Source: Galbitalea sp036491035
GTDB taxonomy: Bacteria; Actinomycetota; Actinomycetes; Actinomycetales; Microbacteriaceae
Direction of reading: 5' to 3'
Length of the DNA: 42,461 bases
Assembly (NCBI GenBank): GCA_036491035.1
Contig: DASXCU010000013.1
Coordinates: forward strand, 1-42,461
Both the position numbers and the translations under genes were made by a program. Position 1 is the stretch's first letter, and each line of letters opens with the position of its first letter. Positions 1-8,296 of this stretch are shown here, in pieces. The notes under the pieces are model-generated. The model did no database searches, was not told the origin of the DNA, and was given only the letters and a program-made list of their open reading frames with translations.

Positions 1-573
1 CTTGACCGAGATCTTGAAGTCGTGGAAGTCGTGTTCCTCGAAGAGGCTGGCCTCCCAGACGGCGCTCTCGACGAGTGCCTCCGGGGTCGCCTTGCCGTAC
101 TTCTGAAGGATGCTGGGCTCGAGCGACCCGGCGTTCACGCCTATGCGAAGGCTCACACCCGCGTCCTTGGCGGCTTTCGCGATCGCCCCAACCTGGTCGT
201 CGAACTTGCGGATGTTGCCCGGGTTCACCCGGACGGCCGCGCATCCGGCGTCGATGGCCTGGAAGACGTACTTCGGCTGAAAGTGAATGTCGGCGATGAC
301 CGGGATCTGGCTCTTCTTCGCGATGATCGGCAGAGCGTCTGCGTCGTCCTGGCTGGGGACGGCGACGCGCACGATGTCGCATCCGGAAGCCGTCAGCTCG
401 GCGATCTGCTGGAGGGTCGCGTTGATGTTGGTGGTCGGGGTCGTGCACATGGACTGCACGCTGACCTGGGCGTCGCCGCCGACCAGCACCTTGCCGACCT
501 TGATCTGCCGCGACTTACGTCTCGGAGCGAGTACTTCGCGGGTTTTCGGGAGACCGAGATTGACAGCTGGCAC
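1..573 (-). CDS. ispG: 4-hydroxy-3-methylbut-2-enyl diphosphate synthase IspG (GcpE), N-terminal part
   Basis: IspG reductively converts methylerythritol cyclodiphosphate to HMBPP, the penultimate step of the non-mevalonate isoprenoid pathway, using a [4Fe-4S] cluster in the cytosol. The visible 191 codons read from a GTG at 573 (VPAVNLGLPKTREVLAPRR) through family-typical stretches such as the R-x-IKVG-x-V region, VQSMCTTPT-x-N, the I-A-x-L-x-A-S-G-C-D-I-V-R-V-A-V-P segment, PVIADIHF and RVNPGN, and on to RIGVNAGSLE. These belong to the TIM-barrel domain. The C-terminal ferredoxin-like domain with the Fe-S cysteines lies beyond the left edge. A weak GGGAG sits just before the GTG. It is the last visible gene of a dxr-rseP-ispG run on the minus strand, 43 bp after rseP, an order common in actinobacteria. 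Identification is secure; the start codon is a good but unproven choice. Confidence 0.95.
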   Translation of the reverse strand, partial: MPAVNLGLPKTREVLAPRRKSRQIKVGKVLVGGDAQVSVQSMCTTPTTNINATLQQIAELTASGCDIVRVAVPSQDDADALPIIAKKSQIPVIADIHFQPKYVFQAIDAGCAAVRVNPGNIRKFDDQVGAIAKAAKDAGVSLRIGVNAGSLEPSILQKYGKATPEALVESAVWEASLFEEHDFHDFKISVK

Positions 574-616
574 GTCTCCCAGCCTACTTCCCGGCCTGCT
601 TAACCGCTGGGCGGAG

Positions 617-2032
617 CTACTGCAGGGTGATGGGCTTGACGATGTCCGCGTAGGCCAGCAGCAGGCTCATCGCGCCCAGCACGATGACGACCGCGAACGT
701 CAGCGGAACGACCTTCGCCGTGTCGACCGGGCCCGGATCCGGGCGCCGGAACAGCTTCGCGAATCCGCGCTTGAGTCCCTCCCAGAGGGCGCCGATGATG
801 TGGCCGCCGTCGAGCGGCATCAGCGGGATGAGGTTGAAGACGAACAGCGCGATGTTGAGCGAGGCGAGAATCCCGAGCAGTTGCTCCATCTGGTCCTGGA
901 ACGGCGCACCGTCCGTGGCAATCTCGCCGGCGATGCGGCCGACGCCGATCACGCCGATGGGCCCGTTCGGGTCACGCGCCGCCGAGCTGAAGGCGGCGTT
1001 CCACACACCGACCATTCGCGCGGGCAGGTTGATGACGACGCCACCTACGCGGGTCGTCGTATCCCAGACCTGCGGCAACAGGTAGGCAGCCGAGACCGGT
1101 TTGTAGACGGTGCTCGAGTAGATACCGAGATAGCCATACGACTTGATCTCGGCCTTGCCCTTCGAATCCAGCACCTTAGCGCCGGTGGTCGGATCGTATA
1201 CGTACGTGGGGTTCGCGATCGGCACCGCAGTCAGTGATACGTCCGAACCGTTACGCAGCACCACGGTGCGCAGTTTCTTTCCCGCGGACTTCTGGATGAT
1301 CGAGGTGAGTTGGGTCCACGAGGTGATCGTCGTTCCGTTGACGGACTCGATCTTGTCGCCGGGTTTGAAGCCGGCGGTCTTGGCCGGCGAGGCAGGATCG
1401 CTGGCGGCGCAGGTCGTTGAGGTATCGGTTGCAGCGTGAACGCAGGGCGGCAGCGCACTCACCGTCGGAATGGAGGTCGGTACGCCGATACCGCACAGGA
1501 TGATCGCGTAGAGGCCGATCGCGATCAGCAGGTTCATGAACGGGCCGCCGAGCATGATGATGATGCGTTTCCAGATCGCGAGCTTGTAGAACACTCGGTC
1601 CTCGTGGCCCGGCAGGATGGTCGACGCGGAGGCATCACGGGCATCCGAGACCAGCGTCTTCAGAAAGCCGGAGCGATCGTCCTGGTCCTCGGGTTCCGGG
1701 TCGAGCGTGTCGACGACGCCGGGTCCGGCATCCTGCACCAGGGTCTGGAAGAAGCCGGTGCTGGCATCACGAGCCCGTCCGCCGGGCTTGATCGGCGGGT
1801 ACATGCCCGACATGGAGATGTAGCCACCGAGGGGCAGCGCCTTGACGCCGAACTCCGTCTCGCCGATCTTGCGTGACCAGAGGGTCTTGCCAAACCCGAC
1901 CATGAACTGGCCGACACGAACCTTGAAGATTTTGGCGAACGTGAAGTGGCCCGCCTCGTGCAGCAGGATCGACAGCAGAACCCCCACCGCGACTACGACG
2001 ACGCCGAGAATGTACGACAGGACGGTACTCAC
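617..2032 (-). CDS. rseP: RseP/Rip1-type site-2 protease (M50 zinc metallopeptidase)
   Basis: Membrane-embedded zinc protease of the M50 family, which cleaves transmembrane substrates such as anti-sigma factors. The 471-residue protein has a first membrane helix carrying HEAGH (His25, Glu26, His29). A PDZ domain lies at roughly 215-265 (G-D-K-I-x-x-V-N-G). The third zinc-ligand motif is LDGGH with Asp408, inside the NLIPLMPLDGG helix. A C-terminal membrane helix follows. Between the first helix and the next hydrophobic segment there is an acidic insertion (about 88-145) holding two similar motifs, TGFFQTLVQDA and SGFLKTLVSDA. The start is a GTG at 2032. It lies 40 bp after dxr and 43 bp before ispG, so the three genes are probably co-transcribed. 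The specific substrate cannot be read from the sequence. Confidence 0.93.
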   Translation of the reverse strand: MSTVLSYILGVVVVAVGVLLSILLHEAGHFTFAKIFKVRVGQFMVGFGKTLWSRKIGETEFGVKALPLGGYISMSGMYPPIKPGGRARDASTGFFQTLVQDAGPGVVDTLDPEPEDQDDRSGFLKTLVSDARDASASTILPGHEDRVFYKLAIWKRIIIMLGGPFMNLLIAIGLYAIILCGIGVPTSIPTVSALPPCVHAATDTSTTCAASDPASPAKTAGFKPGDKIESVNGTTITSWTQLTSIIQKSAGKKLRTVVLRNGSDVSLTAVPIANPTYVYDPTTGAKVLDSKGKAEIKSYGYLGIYSSTVYKPVSAAYLLPQVWDTTTRVGGVVINLPARMVGVWNAAFSSAARDPNGPIGVIGVGRIAGEIATDGAPFQDQMEQLLGILASLNIALFVFNLIPLMPLDGGHIIGALWEGLKRGFAKLFRRPDPGPVDTAKVVPLTFAVVIVLGAMSLLLAYADIVKPITLQ

Positions 2033-2072
2033 GGGCCTAAGGGTAACCCGGAGGCCCTTTGAACTGGCTGAA

Positions 2073-3158
2073 CTAACCCTGCGCGAGCGCTATGAGCCGG
2101 TCGGCCTCGGTGCGCGCCCAGCGCTCGGCGTCGAGAACGCCGGGGAGACTCAACTCACCGCCGTCGTGACGATTGACGACCTCGCGCACGGTATCGACGA
2201 TGTCCAGGAATCCGATCCGAGCGTCGTGGAAGGCGTGCACAGCCTGTTCATTCGCGGCGTTGAACACCGCGGGATAGGTGCCGCCGGTTCGACCGACTGA
2301 CTTCGCGAGTTCGACCGCCGGGAATGCCACGTTGTCGAGCGGCGCGAACTCCCAGGAACTGGCCTTCGTCCAATCCAGCGGCGCGCCAGCACCCGCAACG
2401 CGATGGGGCCAGTCCAGGCCGAGTGAAATGGGCAGGCGCATGTCGGGTGGCGACGCCTGGGCGAGCGTCGACCCATCCACGAATTCGACCATCGAGTGCA
2501 CGATCGACTGCGGGTGCACGGTGACATCGATCGCGTCGTAGTCCACGTCGAACAGCAGGTGCGCCTCGATGACCTCGAGGCCCTTGTTCACGAGCGTCGC
2601 GGAATTGGTGGTGACGACGAGCCCCATGTTCCAGGTCGGGTGTGCGAGCGCCTCGGCGGGCGTCACATCGCGGAGGCTGTCCTTACTCCGGCCACGGAAG
2701 GGCCCGCCGGATGCCGTCAGCACCAGTCGACGCACCTCCGCCTGCGTCCCGCTGCGGAGCGCCTGCGCGATGGCGGAGTGCTCCGAGTCGACGGGAACGA
2801 GCTGGCCGGGCTTCGCTTTCGCCTTCACGAGCTCGCCGCCGACGATGAGGCTCTCCTTGTTGGCGAGCGCCAGCGTCTTGCCCGTCTCGAGCGCGGCGAG
2901 CGTTGAGCCGAGGCCGACCGAGCCGGTGATGCCATTGAGCACCACATCGGCATCGACGGTTCGAACCAGTTGCTCGGCTTCGTCAGGGCCCAGTGCCGTG
3001 TGCGCGACGCCGAATTCTGATGCCTGGCGCTCCACCAGGTCCCGATTGGTGCCCGCGGCGAGGCCGACGACCTCGAAGCGATCGCGGTTGGCCGCGATCA
3101 CCTCGAGCGCCTGCACGCCGATCGAACCCGTTGAGCCGAGAACGATCACCGTGCGCAT
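2073..3158 (-). CDS. dxr: 1-deoxy-D-xylulose-5-phosphate reductoisomerase
   Basis: Dxr converts DXP to 2-C-methyl-D-erythritol 4-phosphate with NADPH and a divalent metal, the first committed step of the MEP isoprenoid pathway. The 361-residue length is close to the usual 380-400. Visible motifs are the NADPH loop GSTGSIG (8-14), LANKESLIVGGEL (98-110), the metal and substrate site VDSEHSAI (Asp124, Glu126), TASGGPFRG (148-156), HPTWNMG (173-179), and the second metal/substrate motif with Asn191, Lys192 and Glu195, followed by HPQSIVHSMVEF. All catalytic positions I can check are intact. The ATG start is 6 bp after the stop of the FKBP-like lipoprotein gene, so the two are likely in one transcript. 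Together with ispG it shows that isoprenoids are made by the MEP route. Confidence 0.97.
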   Translation of the reverse strand: MRTVIVLGSTGSIGVQALEVIAANRDRFEVVGLAAGTNRDLVERQASEFGVAHTALGPDEAEQLVRTVDADVVLNGITGSVGLGSTLAALETGKTLALANKESLIVGGELVKAKAKPGQLVPVDSEHSAIAQALRSGTQAEVRRLVLTASGGPFRGRSKDSLRDVTPAEALAHPTWNMGLVVTTNSATLVNKGLEVIEAHLLFDVDYDAIDVTVHPQSIVHSMVEFVDGSTLAQASPPDMRLPISLGLDWPHRVAGAGAPLDWTKASSWEFAPLDNVAFPAVELAKSVGRTGGTYPAVFNAANEQAVHAFHDARIGFLDIVDTVREVVNRHDGGELSLPGVLDAERWARTEADRLIALAQG

Positions 3159-3164
3159 GAGCGA

Positions 3165-4139
3165 CTATCCGACGCCGAGAATGTCGACCAGGAAGACCAG
3201 GTCGTCCGTCCCCGTGATGCCGGCGGACGACTGGCCGGCCGATCCGTAGCCGAGCGCCGGCGGGATGACCACCAGCACTCGGGAGCCGATCGTCTGGCCC
3301 TCGAGCGCCTGCTTAAACCCCGCGACGACCTGGCCCGTGTTGAACGGGGCGCTCTGGCCGGACGCGTACGTGTCATTCCCGCTGACGACCTTGCCGGTGC
3401 GCCACAGGGTGAGCTGGTAGTTCACGATGATGTTCGAGTCGGTCGCGACCTTGGCGCCCTTGCCCTTGATCAGCACCTCCTCCTGGAACGCGGTCGGCTG
3501 CGGCGTCGACGGGATGGTGACCGTCGGGAGCTTTCCCTTGAACGTGACGGTCGGGAAGCCGGGCTTGGGGGCGACAACCGTTCCGGTCGCCGACTTCAGC
3601 GCGGCGGGCGCGGGCGCCTTCACCGTGATGACATCCGCGACGAACACGATGCTGTCCTTGGCTCCGACCCCGGTGGAGCCCGTCTTTCCGAAGGCCTCGC
3701 TCGGCGGGATGACTCCGACGACTCGTGACCCAGCGCGCGTGCACTGCAGCGTCTTCACGAGGCCGCCGAGAATGTGGTCGGAGTCGACCGTGAACGGCAC
3801 AGATTTGCCGTCGAAACCAGTCGACGACAGCTCTTTACCGGTGGTGCCGTTGTAGACGGCGAAGTCGGCGGTGATCTGGGTGCTCTTCGTCGCAACCTTG
3901 CCCGTGCCCGCCTTGACGAGCGTGCGCTGGGTGGTCTTGATGCTGGCGACCGGCGACTTGATCTTGACGGTCGGCGTCTTGCCGTAGTCGCCCGACACCG
4001 TCACCGCGTTCGACACGGCACCGGGCTTTACCGGCGTGCAGCCATTGATCGTCGCGTTGGCGGACGTACAGCCCGTGAGAGCTGCGGCGAGCCCCGCGAG
4101 TAGGGCCGTTGTTGCGGCTATGGTCGCAATTTTGCGCAC
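3165..4139 (-). CDS. Lipoprotein with two FKBP-like peptidyl-prolyl isomerase domains
   Basis: Predicted extracytoplasmic lipoprotein of 324 residues. A lipoprotein signal (MRKIATIAATTALLAGLAAALTG then Cys24) gives membrane anchoring by lipidation. The C-terminal FKBP domain (about 225-324) has the family pattern: a G-x-x-F-x-x-A-L-E-G segment, G-S-R-V-L-V-V-I-P-P, an A-L-G-Y-G-like loop and a final LVFLVDIL strand. A second, more divergent FKBP-like copy occupies about 88-175 (ILGGLVKTL, G-S-R-V-V-G-V-I-P-P, then IVFVADV). FKBPs catalyse prolyl cis-trans isomerisation and help fold secreted proteins; the N-terminal copy may be structural or substrate-binding. The GTG start at 4139 has AAGGGGAAGG upstream. 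The gene precedes dxr by 6 bp. Confidence 0.9.
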   Translation of the reverse strand: MRKIATIAATTALLAGLAAALTGCTSANATINGCTPVKPGAVSNAVTVSGDYGKTPTVKIKSPVASIKTTQRTLVKAGTGKVATKSTQITADFAVYNGTTGKELSSTGFDGKSVPFTVDSDHILGGLVKTLQCTRAGSRVVGVIPPSEAFGKTGSTGVGAKDSIVFVADVITVKAPAPAALKSATGTVVAPKPGFPTVTFKGKLPTVTIPSTPQPTAFQEEVLIKGKGAKVATDSNIIVNYQLTLWRTGKVVSGNDTYASGQSAPFNTGQVVAGFKQALEGQTIGSRVLVVIPPALGYGSAGQSSAGITGTDDLVFLVDILGVG

Positions 4140-4224
4140 GTTGGATTACCTTCCCCTTGCAAAGTCAGCCTCTAGTGTGCCGTATCCCCGTGTGCACTTC
4201 CTGCATGTGGCGCCTTGGGGAGAG

Positions 4225-4701
4225 CTATGAATCCGACGAAATCCGCACGGTCGGCTCGTGATTCACCGGGAAATTCACGGATGCGGCGATAAAACATTTC
4301 GCGCTCGCCTCCTCGTGAAGGCTCTGTGCGAGCTCAGGATTCCCGGTCGAGATCGTCACAACGGGCCGCAGCGTGGCCGAGACGAAGTGGCCGCCGCCAT
4401 CCGCGGTCTGTTCCATCAGTCCGCTGACGGAATCGGTGTACTCGACCACCACGATCCCGTTACTGGCCGCGACGTGGAGGTAGCTGAGCAGGTGGCACTG
4501 GCTGAGCGCGGCGAGCAGCAGCTCCTCCGGGTTCCAGCGCTCCGTGTTGCCACGGAACGCGCGATCCGCGGAGCCCGCGATGTCCGGTTTTCCGCTCGCC
4601 GTGATGAGGTGTTCGCGACCGTACGACTTGTAGTCGCTGGTGCCCGTACCGCGATTGCCCTGCCACTGCACGGCGACCTCATACGCGTGCTGGATCTGCA
4701 C
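4225..4701 (-). CDS. OsmC/Ohr family thiol peroxidase-like protein
   Basis: OsmC-family proteins reduce organic hydroperoxides in the cytosol using two redox cysteines. This 158-residue protein has both: Cys69 in the helix LLLAALSQCHLLSYLH and Cys136 in EEASAKCFIAA. The preceding NPEELL segment carries the conserved glutamate region, and the protein ends in the usual strand after VNFPVNHEP. It resembles the general OsmC branch more than the Ohr branch, so the preferred substrate is uncertain. The GTG start at 4701 is supported by GAGGGGA about six bases upstream. It is divergent from the aminotransferase gene starting at 4751, sharing a 49-bp intergenic region, and it lies 85 bp upstream of the FKBP gene on the same strand. 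Confidence 0.9.
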   Translation of the reverse strand: MQIQHAYEVAVQWQGNRGTGTSDYKSYGREHLITASGKPDIAGSADRAFRGNTERWNPEELLLAALSQCHLLSYLHVAASNGIVVVEYTDSVSGLMEQTADGGGHFVSATLRPVVTISTGNPELAQSLHEEASAKCFIAASVNFPVNHEPTVRISSDS

Positions 4702-4750
4702 GGATTCCCCTCACTGTTATTTGGGTCGAAGACTAAACTCGGGACTTATC

Positions 4751-6100
4751 ATGACCGACACGATTACCGCAGCAATCACGCTCCCGCTGGTCCCGAAGGA
4801 GCGCCGCATCATCACATCCGTTCCCGGGCCGAAGTCGCTCGCCCTTCATGAGCGACGACTCGCGGTAGTGCCGGTCGGAGTCAATTCTGCTCTTCCCGCC
4901 TACATCGCGCGTGCGCACGGCGCGATCCTGGTTGACGTCGACGGCAACCAGTTTCTCGACTTCGGTTCCGGAATCGGCGTCACCACCATCGGCCACACGG
5001 ATGACGCCGTCGTCGCGCGTGCCTCCGAGCAGCTCAAACGCCTCACCCACGCGGCGTTCACGATCTCTCCGTACGAGGGCTACGTGCGAGTGGCGGAGCT
5101 CCTCGCTGAGCACACGCCCGGTACCCACGCCAAAAAAACGGTGCTGCAGAACTCCGGCGCTGAGGCAGTGGAGAACGGCGTGAAGATCGCGCGAAAATTC
5201 ACCGGACGCAATGGCGTCGCGGTCCTCGACCACGCCTACCACGGTCGCACGAGCCTGACGATGGCGATGACCTTCAAGGCGATGCCCTATGCGCTCGGGT
5301 TCGGTCCCTTCCCCGGCGACGTCTATCGCGCACCGAACTCGTATCCGTTCTCCGACGGGCTCAGCGGTGCGGATGCAGCCAGGCGCACCATCCAGTACCT
5401 GGAGAAATCGGTCGGCGCCACGGATCTCGCGTGCCTCATCGTGGAGCCGATCCAGGGCGAGGGTGGGTTCCAGACCCCCGCCGACGGCTACCTGCCTGCG
5501 CTCCAGGAGTGGTGCACGGCGAACGGTATCGTCTTCATCGCCGACGAGATCCAGAGCGGCATGGCCCGCACCGGTAAGTATTTCGCGAGCGAGCACTTCG
5601 GAGTCGTTCCGGATCTCGTATTGTCGGCGAAAGGGATCGCGGGCGGACTTCCGCTCTCCGCCATCACCGGCCGTGCCGACATCATGGACGCGGCCCACCC
5701 CGGCGGTCTCGGTGGAACGTTCGGCGGCAACCCGGTCTCCTGCGCCGCCGCGATCGCGGTCTTCGACGAGATCGATTCGCAGGGGCTTCTCGGCCGCGCG
5801 ACCATCATCGGTGAACTGCTCCGGGCGGAACTTCTCGAGCTCCAAAAGAAGTACGACATCATCGGCGATGTGCGCGGAATCGGCGCGATGCAGGCCATCG
5901 AGCTCGTGCTTCCGGGGACGCACACTCCGAACACGGATGCGCTGGGCAGGATCGTCGCGTTCGCGGCGCAGCAGGGCGTTCTCTTCCTCACCGCCGGCAC
6001 GTACGGCAACGTTCTTCGCTTCCTTCCGAACCTCGCCATGTCGGACGACCAGGTCCGCGACGGGCTCGCCGTTCTCGGCGACGCGCTCGCTGCCCTGTGA
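4751..6100 (+). CDS. gabT: 4-aminobutyrate aminotransferase (class III, PLP)
   Basis: Class III pyridoxal-phosphate aminotransferase of 449 residues, most likely transferring the amino group of GABA to 2-oxoglutarate to give succinate semialdehyde. Visible signs are FLDFGSGIGVTTIGH (68-82), QNSGAEAVENGVKIAR (133-148), AYHGRT (162-167), EPIQGEGGF (232-240), IADEIQSGMARTGK with the pyridine-nitrogen Asp265, and the PLP lysine Lys294 in LSAKGIAGGLPLSA. These stretches fit GabT better than ornithine or acetylornithine aminotransferases. The ATG at 4751 is preferred over an upstream in-frame start at 4640, because the upstream extension overlaps OsmC and has no family-like sequence. A weak TAAACT at 4734-4739 may be a -10 box. 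The stop overlaps the next gene's GTG by 4 bp. It may finish the pathway begun by the polyamine genes at 25.7-30.6 kb. Confidence 0.9.
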   Translation: MTDTITAAITLPLVPKERRIITSVPGPKSLALHERRLAVVPVGVNSALPAYIARAHGAILVDVDGNQFLDFGSGIGVTTIGHTDDAVVARASEQLKRLTHAAFTISPYEGYVRVAELLAEHTPGTHAKKTVLQNSGAEAVENGVKIARKFTGRNGVAVLDHAYHGRTSLTMAMTFKAMPYALGFGPFPGDVYRAPNSYPFSDGLSGADAARRTIQYLEKSVGATDLACLIVEPIQGEGGFQTPADGYLPALQEWCTANGIVFIADEIQSGMARTGKYFASEHFGVVPDLVLSAKGIAGGLPLSAITGRADIMDAAHPGGLGGTFGGNPVSCAAAIAVFDEIDSQGLLGRATIIGELLRAELLELQKKYDIIGDVRGIGAMQAIELVLPGTHTPNTDALGRIVAFAAQQGVLFLTAGTYGNVLRFLPNLAMSDDQVRDGLAVLGDALAAL

Positions 6101-7065
6101 GGCAGGTACTCGACCCTGACGGTTGCGTCGAGCTCGCGCGCGTCACGCGCAGCGGGATGGTCGAGTCGAGACACCTCGGCGCGGCCGCGCTCGTAGACGG
6201 CACCGGCGACGTGCTGCGTGCGCTCGGCGACCCGGCTGCGTTGATCTATCCGCGCTCGACCCTGAAACCGTTGCAGGCCGTCGCGGTCCTCCGTGCCGGC
6301 GCCCCACTGTCCGGCGCGGGTCTCGTGCTCGCATCCGCCAGTCATGCCGGGAGTCCCGCGCACCTCGAGGTCGTGCGATCGATCCTCGATGCGGCCGGCG
6401 TTCCCGCTGACGCCCTGCAGTGCCCGGTCGACTGGCCGCGGGCGCGGGTCTACCGCGATGAGCTGGTGCGGGCGAACACCGGACCGAGTCGCCTCCACAT
6501 GAACTGCTCCGGCAAGCACGCCGCGTTCCTGCTGGCCTGCTCGACCAACGGCTGGAGCACGGACGACTATCTCGACCCGTCGCATCCGCTCCAGACGCTC
6601 ATTCGCCAGGTCGTCGAGGAGTACACGGACGAGCCGGTCGAGCGCAGCGGCGTCGACGGATGCGGCGCTCCCGTGCACGCCACCACGCTGGCGGGCCTCG
6701 CCCGCGCCATCGGTCGGATCAGCGGCGCGACCTCAGGCGAGGCGGCCGCGCTGGCCGCGGCCATCCACGAATTCCCGTGGGCCATCGACGGACCCGGCCG
6801 TGCCAACACGCTCGTCATCGAACGGCTGGGGCTCGTCGCGAAGCTTGGAGCCGAAGGCGTCCTCGTGCTCGGGACCCCGTCGGGAACCGGCGTCGCCGTC
6901 AAGATTCTCGACGGCAGCCTCCGGGCCGCCACCCTCGTCGCGCTGACGCTCCTGGTCGAGGCGGGGGAGGTCGCATCAGATGCCGCGCGGGGCGTGCTCG
7001 ACGACTCGCTCGAACCGGTCCTGGGCGGCGGCGTGACCGTCGGCAGCATCGAAGCCGCGTTCTAG
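6097..7065 (+). CDS. L-asparaginase II family protein
   Basis: Protein of 322 residues in the asparaginase II family, a lineage unrelated to the classical bacterial AnsA/AnsB enzymes; members hydrolyse asparagine to aspartate and ammonia. Recognised stretches are YPRSTLKPLQA near the N-terminus, LASASHAGSPAHLEVV, the family-typical HMNCSGKHAAFL, DGCGAPVHATTLAGLARA, and a Gly-rich C-terminal region with K-x-x-D-G-S-x-R-A. It lacks a signal peptide, so it is cytosolic. The GTG start overlaps the aminotransferase stop (GTGA), which argues for translational coupling in a two-gene nitrogen-catabolism operon. Enzymatic activity on asparagine is inferred from family membership only. Confidence 0.87.
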   Translation: MRQVLDPDGCVELARVTRSGMVESRHLGAAALVDGTGDVLRALGDPAALIYPRSTLKPLQAVAVLRAGAPLSGAGLVLASASHAGSPAHLEVVRSILDAAGVPADALQCPVDWPRARVYRDELVRANTGPSRLHMNCSGKHAAFLLACSTNGWSTDDYLDPSHPLQTLIRQVVEEYTDEPVERSGVDGCGAPVHATTLAGLARAIGRISGATSGEAAALAAAIHEFPWAIDGPGRANTLVIERLGLVAKLGAEGVLVLGTPSGTGVAVKILDGSLRAATLVALTLLVEAGEVASDAARGVLDDSLEPVLGGGVTVGSIEAAF

Positions 7066-7077
7066 CGGCGGCGTTCG

Positions 7078-7174
7078 CGCAACGCAATCCAGCCATTTCG
7101 TTGCGTCAAAGTCACGAAATCCGTGGAATCTTGCCCAAATCGGGGGCGAAATACGCCGTTTTCGACAGTACGCT
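7078..7174 (+). promoter_or_regulatory. Probable control region of ald: interleaved inverted repeats and a -10 box
   Basis: The 115-bp gap before ald has two interleaved perfect inverted repeats with the same 14-nt spacing: CGCAACG/CGTTGCG (7078-7084 and 7099-7105) and ATTTCG/CGAAAT (7095-7100 and 7115-7120). CGAAAT recurs at 7147-7152, so CGAAATCCG (7115) and CGAAATACG (7147) form a direct repeat 32 bp apart, about three helical turns. A TANNNT-type -10 candidate, TACGCT (7169-7174), ends six bases before the ATG, as in leaderless actinobacterial promoters. In other actinobacteria ald is controlled by Lrp/AsnC-type AldR; whether that applies here is inference. Confidence 0.45.
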
Positions 7175-7180
7175 GATTGC

Positions 7181-8296
7181 ATGAAGGTCGCCGTTCCCGC
7201 CGAAGTAAAGAACAACGAATTCCGCGTCGCGATCACCCCAGCGGGTGTCCACGAACTGGTCACGCACGGCCACGAGGTGGTCGTACAGTCGGGGGCCGGG
7301 GAGGGCTCATCCATCCCGGACGATGCATATGTCGCCGCCGGAGCCTCGATCAGCGAGGATGCTGCGTCGACCTGGAAGCAGGCCGAGATGGTGCTGAAGG
7401 TCAAGGAGCCGATCGAGAGCGAGTACGGCTACTTCCGGAACGACCTGGTGCTGTTCACCTACCTCCACCTGGCAGCCGAACCCGAGCTGACCAGGGCGCT
7501 CATCGACTCGGGAATCACGGCGATCGCATACGAGACTGTCCAGCTCCCGTCCCGTGGGCTGCCGCTACTGGCCCCGATGAGTGAGGTAGCCGGACGACTC
7601 GCGCCGATCGTCGGCGCCAACGCGATGCTTCGACCGAACGGCGGACCGGGCCTGCTGGTCCCGGGCGTTCCCGGCACCTATCCCGCGAACATCGTCGTAC
7701 TGGGCGGTGGAGTCGCCGGAACGAATGCGGTGTCGGTGTCGGTCGGCCTCGGCGCCGACGTGACGGTACTGGACACGAACCTGCAGCGCCTCCGCGAACT
7801 CGATGCCATCTACGCCGGGCGGGTGAAGACGATCGCGTCGAACACGTTCGAGATCGACCGGGCCGTCGTCGGCGCCGACATGGTGATCGGTTCCGTCCTG
7901 GTGCCGGGCGCCAAGGCTCCGAAGCTCGTGAGTAACGAACTGGTCTCACGCATGAAGCCGGGCAGCGTACTCGTCGACATCGCGATCGACCAGGTCGGAT
8001 GCTTCGCCGATTCGCATCCCACCACCCACGCGGACCCCACCTTCCGCGTACACGGGTCCCTGTTCTACTGCGTCGCAAACATGCCGGGGGCCGTAGCCAA
8101 CACGTCGACCTACGCACTCACCAACGCCACACTCCCCTACGTGCGTGCCGTTGCGAACCTGGGCTGGCGAGACGCGCTTCGCGCGGACCCGTCGCTCGCG
8201 CTCGGCCTGAACGTGCACGCCGGATCCGTGGTGAATGAGCCGGTCGCGACCGCGCACGGCCTCGGCCATCTGAGCCTCGAGGACGCGCTGGCCTAG
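7181..8296 (+). CDS. ald: Alanine dehydrogenase
   Basis: NAD-dependent alanine dehydrogenase, interconverting L-alanine with pyruvate and ammonia in the cytosol. The 371-residue length is exactly that expected. The N-terminus KVAVPAEVKNNEFRVAITP carries the substrate-binding Arg and follows the family closely. The conserved Lys-Val-Lys-Glu-Pro segment (KVKEP), the catalytic His in LFTYLHLAAE, the GVPGTYPANIVVLGGGVAG Rossmann loop, and the DQVGCFADSHPTTHADPTF and GAVANTSTYALTNATLPY segments are all present. There is no clear ribosome binding site and a -10-like box lies just upstream, so the mRNA may be leaderless. Its TAG stop and the stop of the convergent ATPase gene share the same CTAG tetranucleotide. 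With asparaginase and GabT it forms an amino-acid nitrogen catabolism block. Confidence 0.97.
   Translation: MKVAVPAEVKNNEFRVAITPAGVHELVTHGHEVVVQSGAGEGSSIPDDAYVAAGASISEDAASTWKQAEMVLKVKEPIESEYGYFRNDLVLFTYLHLAAEPELTRALIDSGITAIAYETVQLPSRGLPLLAPMSEVAGRLAPIVGANAMLRPNGGPGLLVPGVPGTYPANIVVLGGGVAGTNAVSVSVGLGADVTVLDTNLQRLRELDAIYAGRVKTIASNTFEIDRAVVGADMVIGSVLVPGAKAPKLVSNELVSRMKPGSVLVDIAIDQVGCFADSHPTTHADPTFRVHGSLFYCVANMPGAVANTSTYALTNATLPYVRAVANLGWRDALRADPSLALGLNVHAGSVVNEPVATAHGLGHLSLEDALA

Noticed and set aside
4640..4750. Upstream in-frame start for the GABA aminotransferase
   Set aside because: The extra 37 residues overlap the divergent OsmC gene and do not resemble the family N-terminus.
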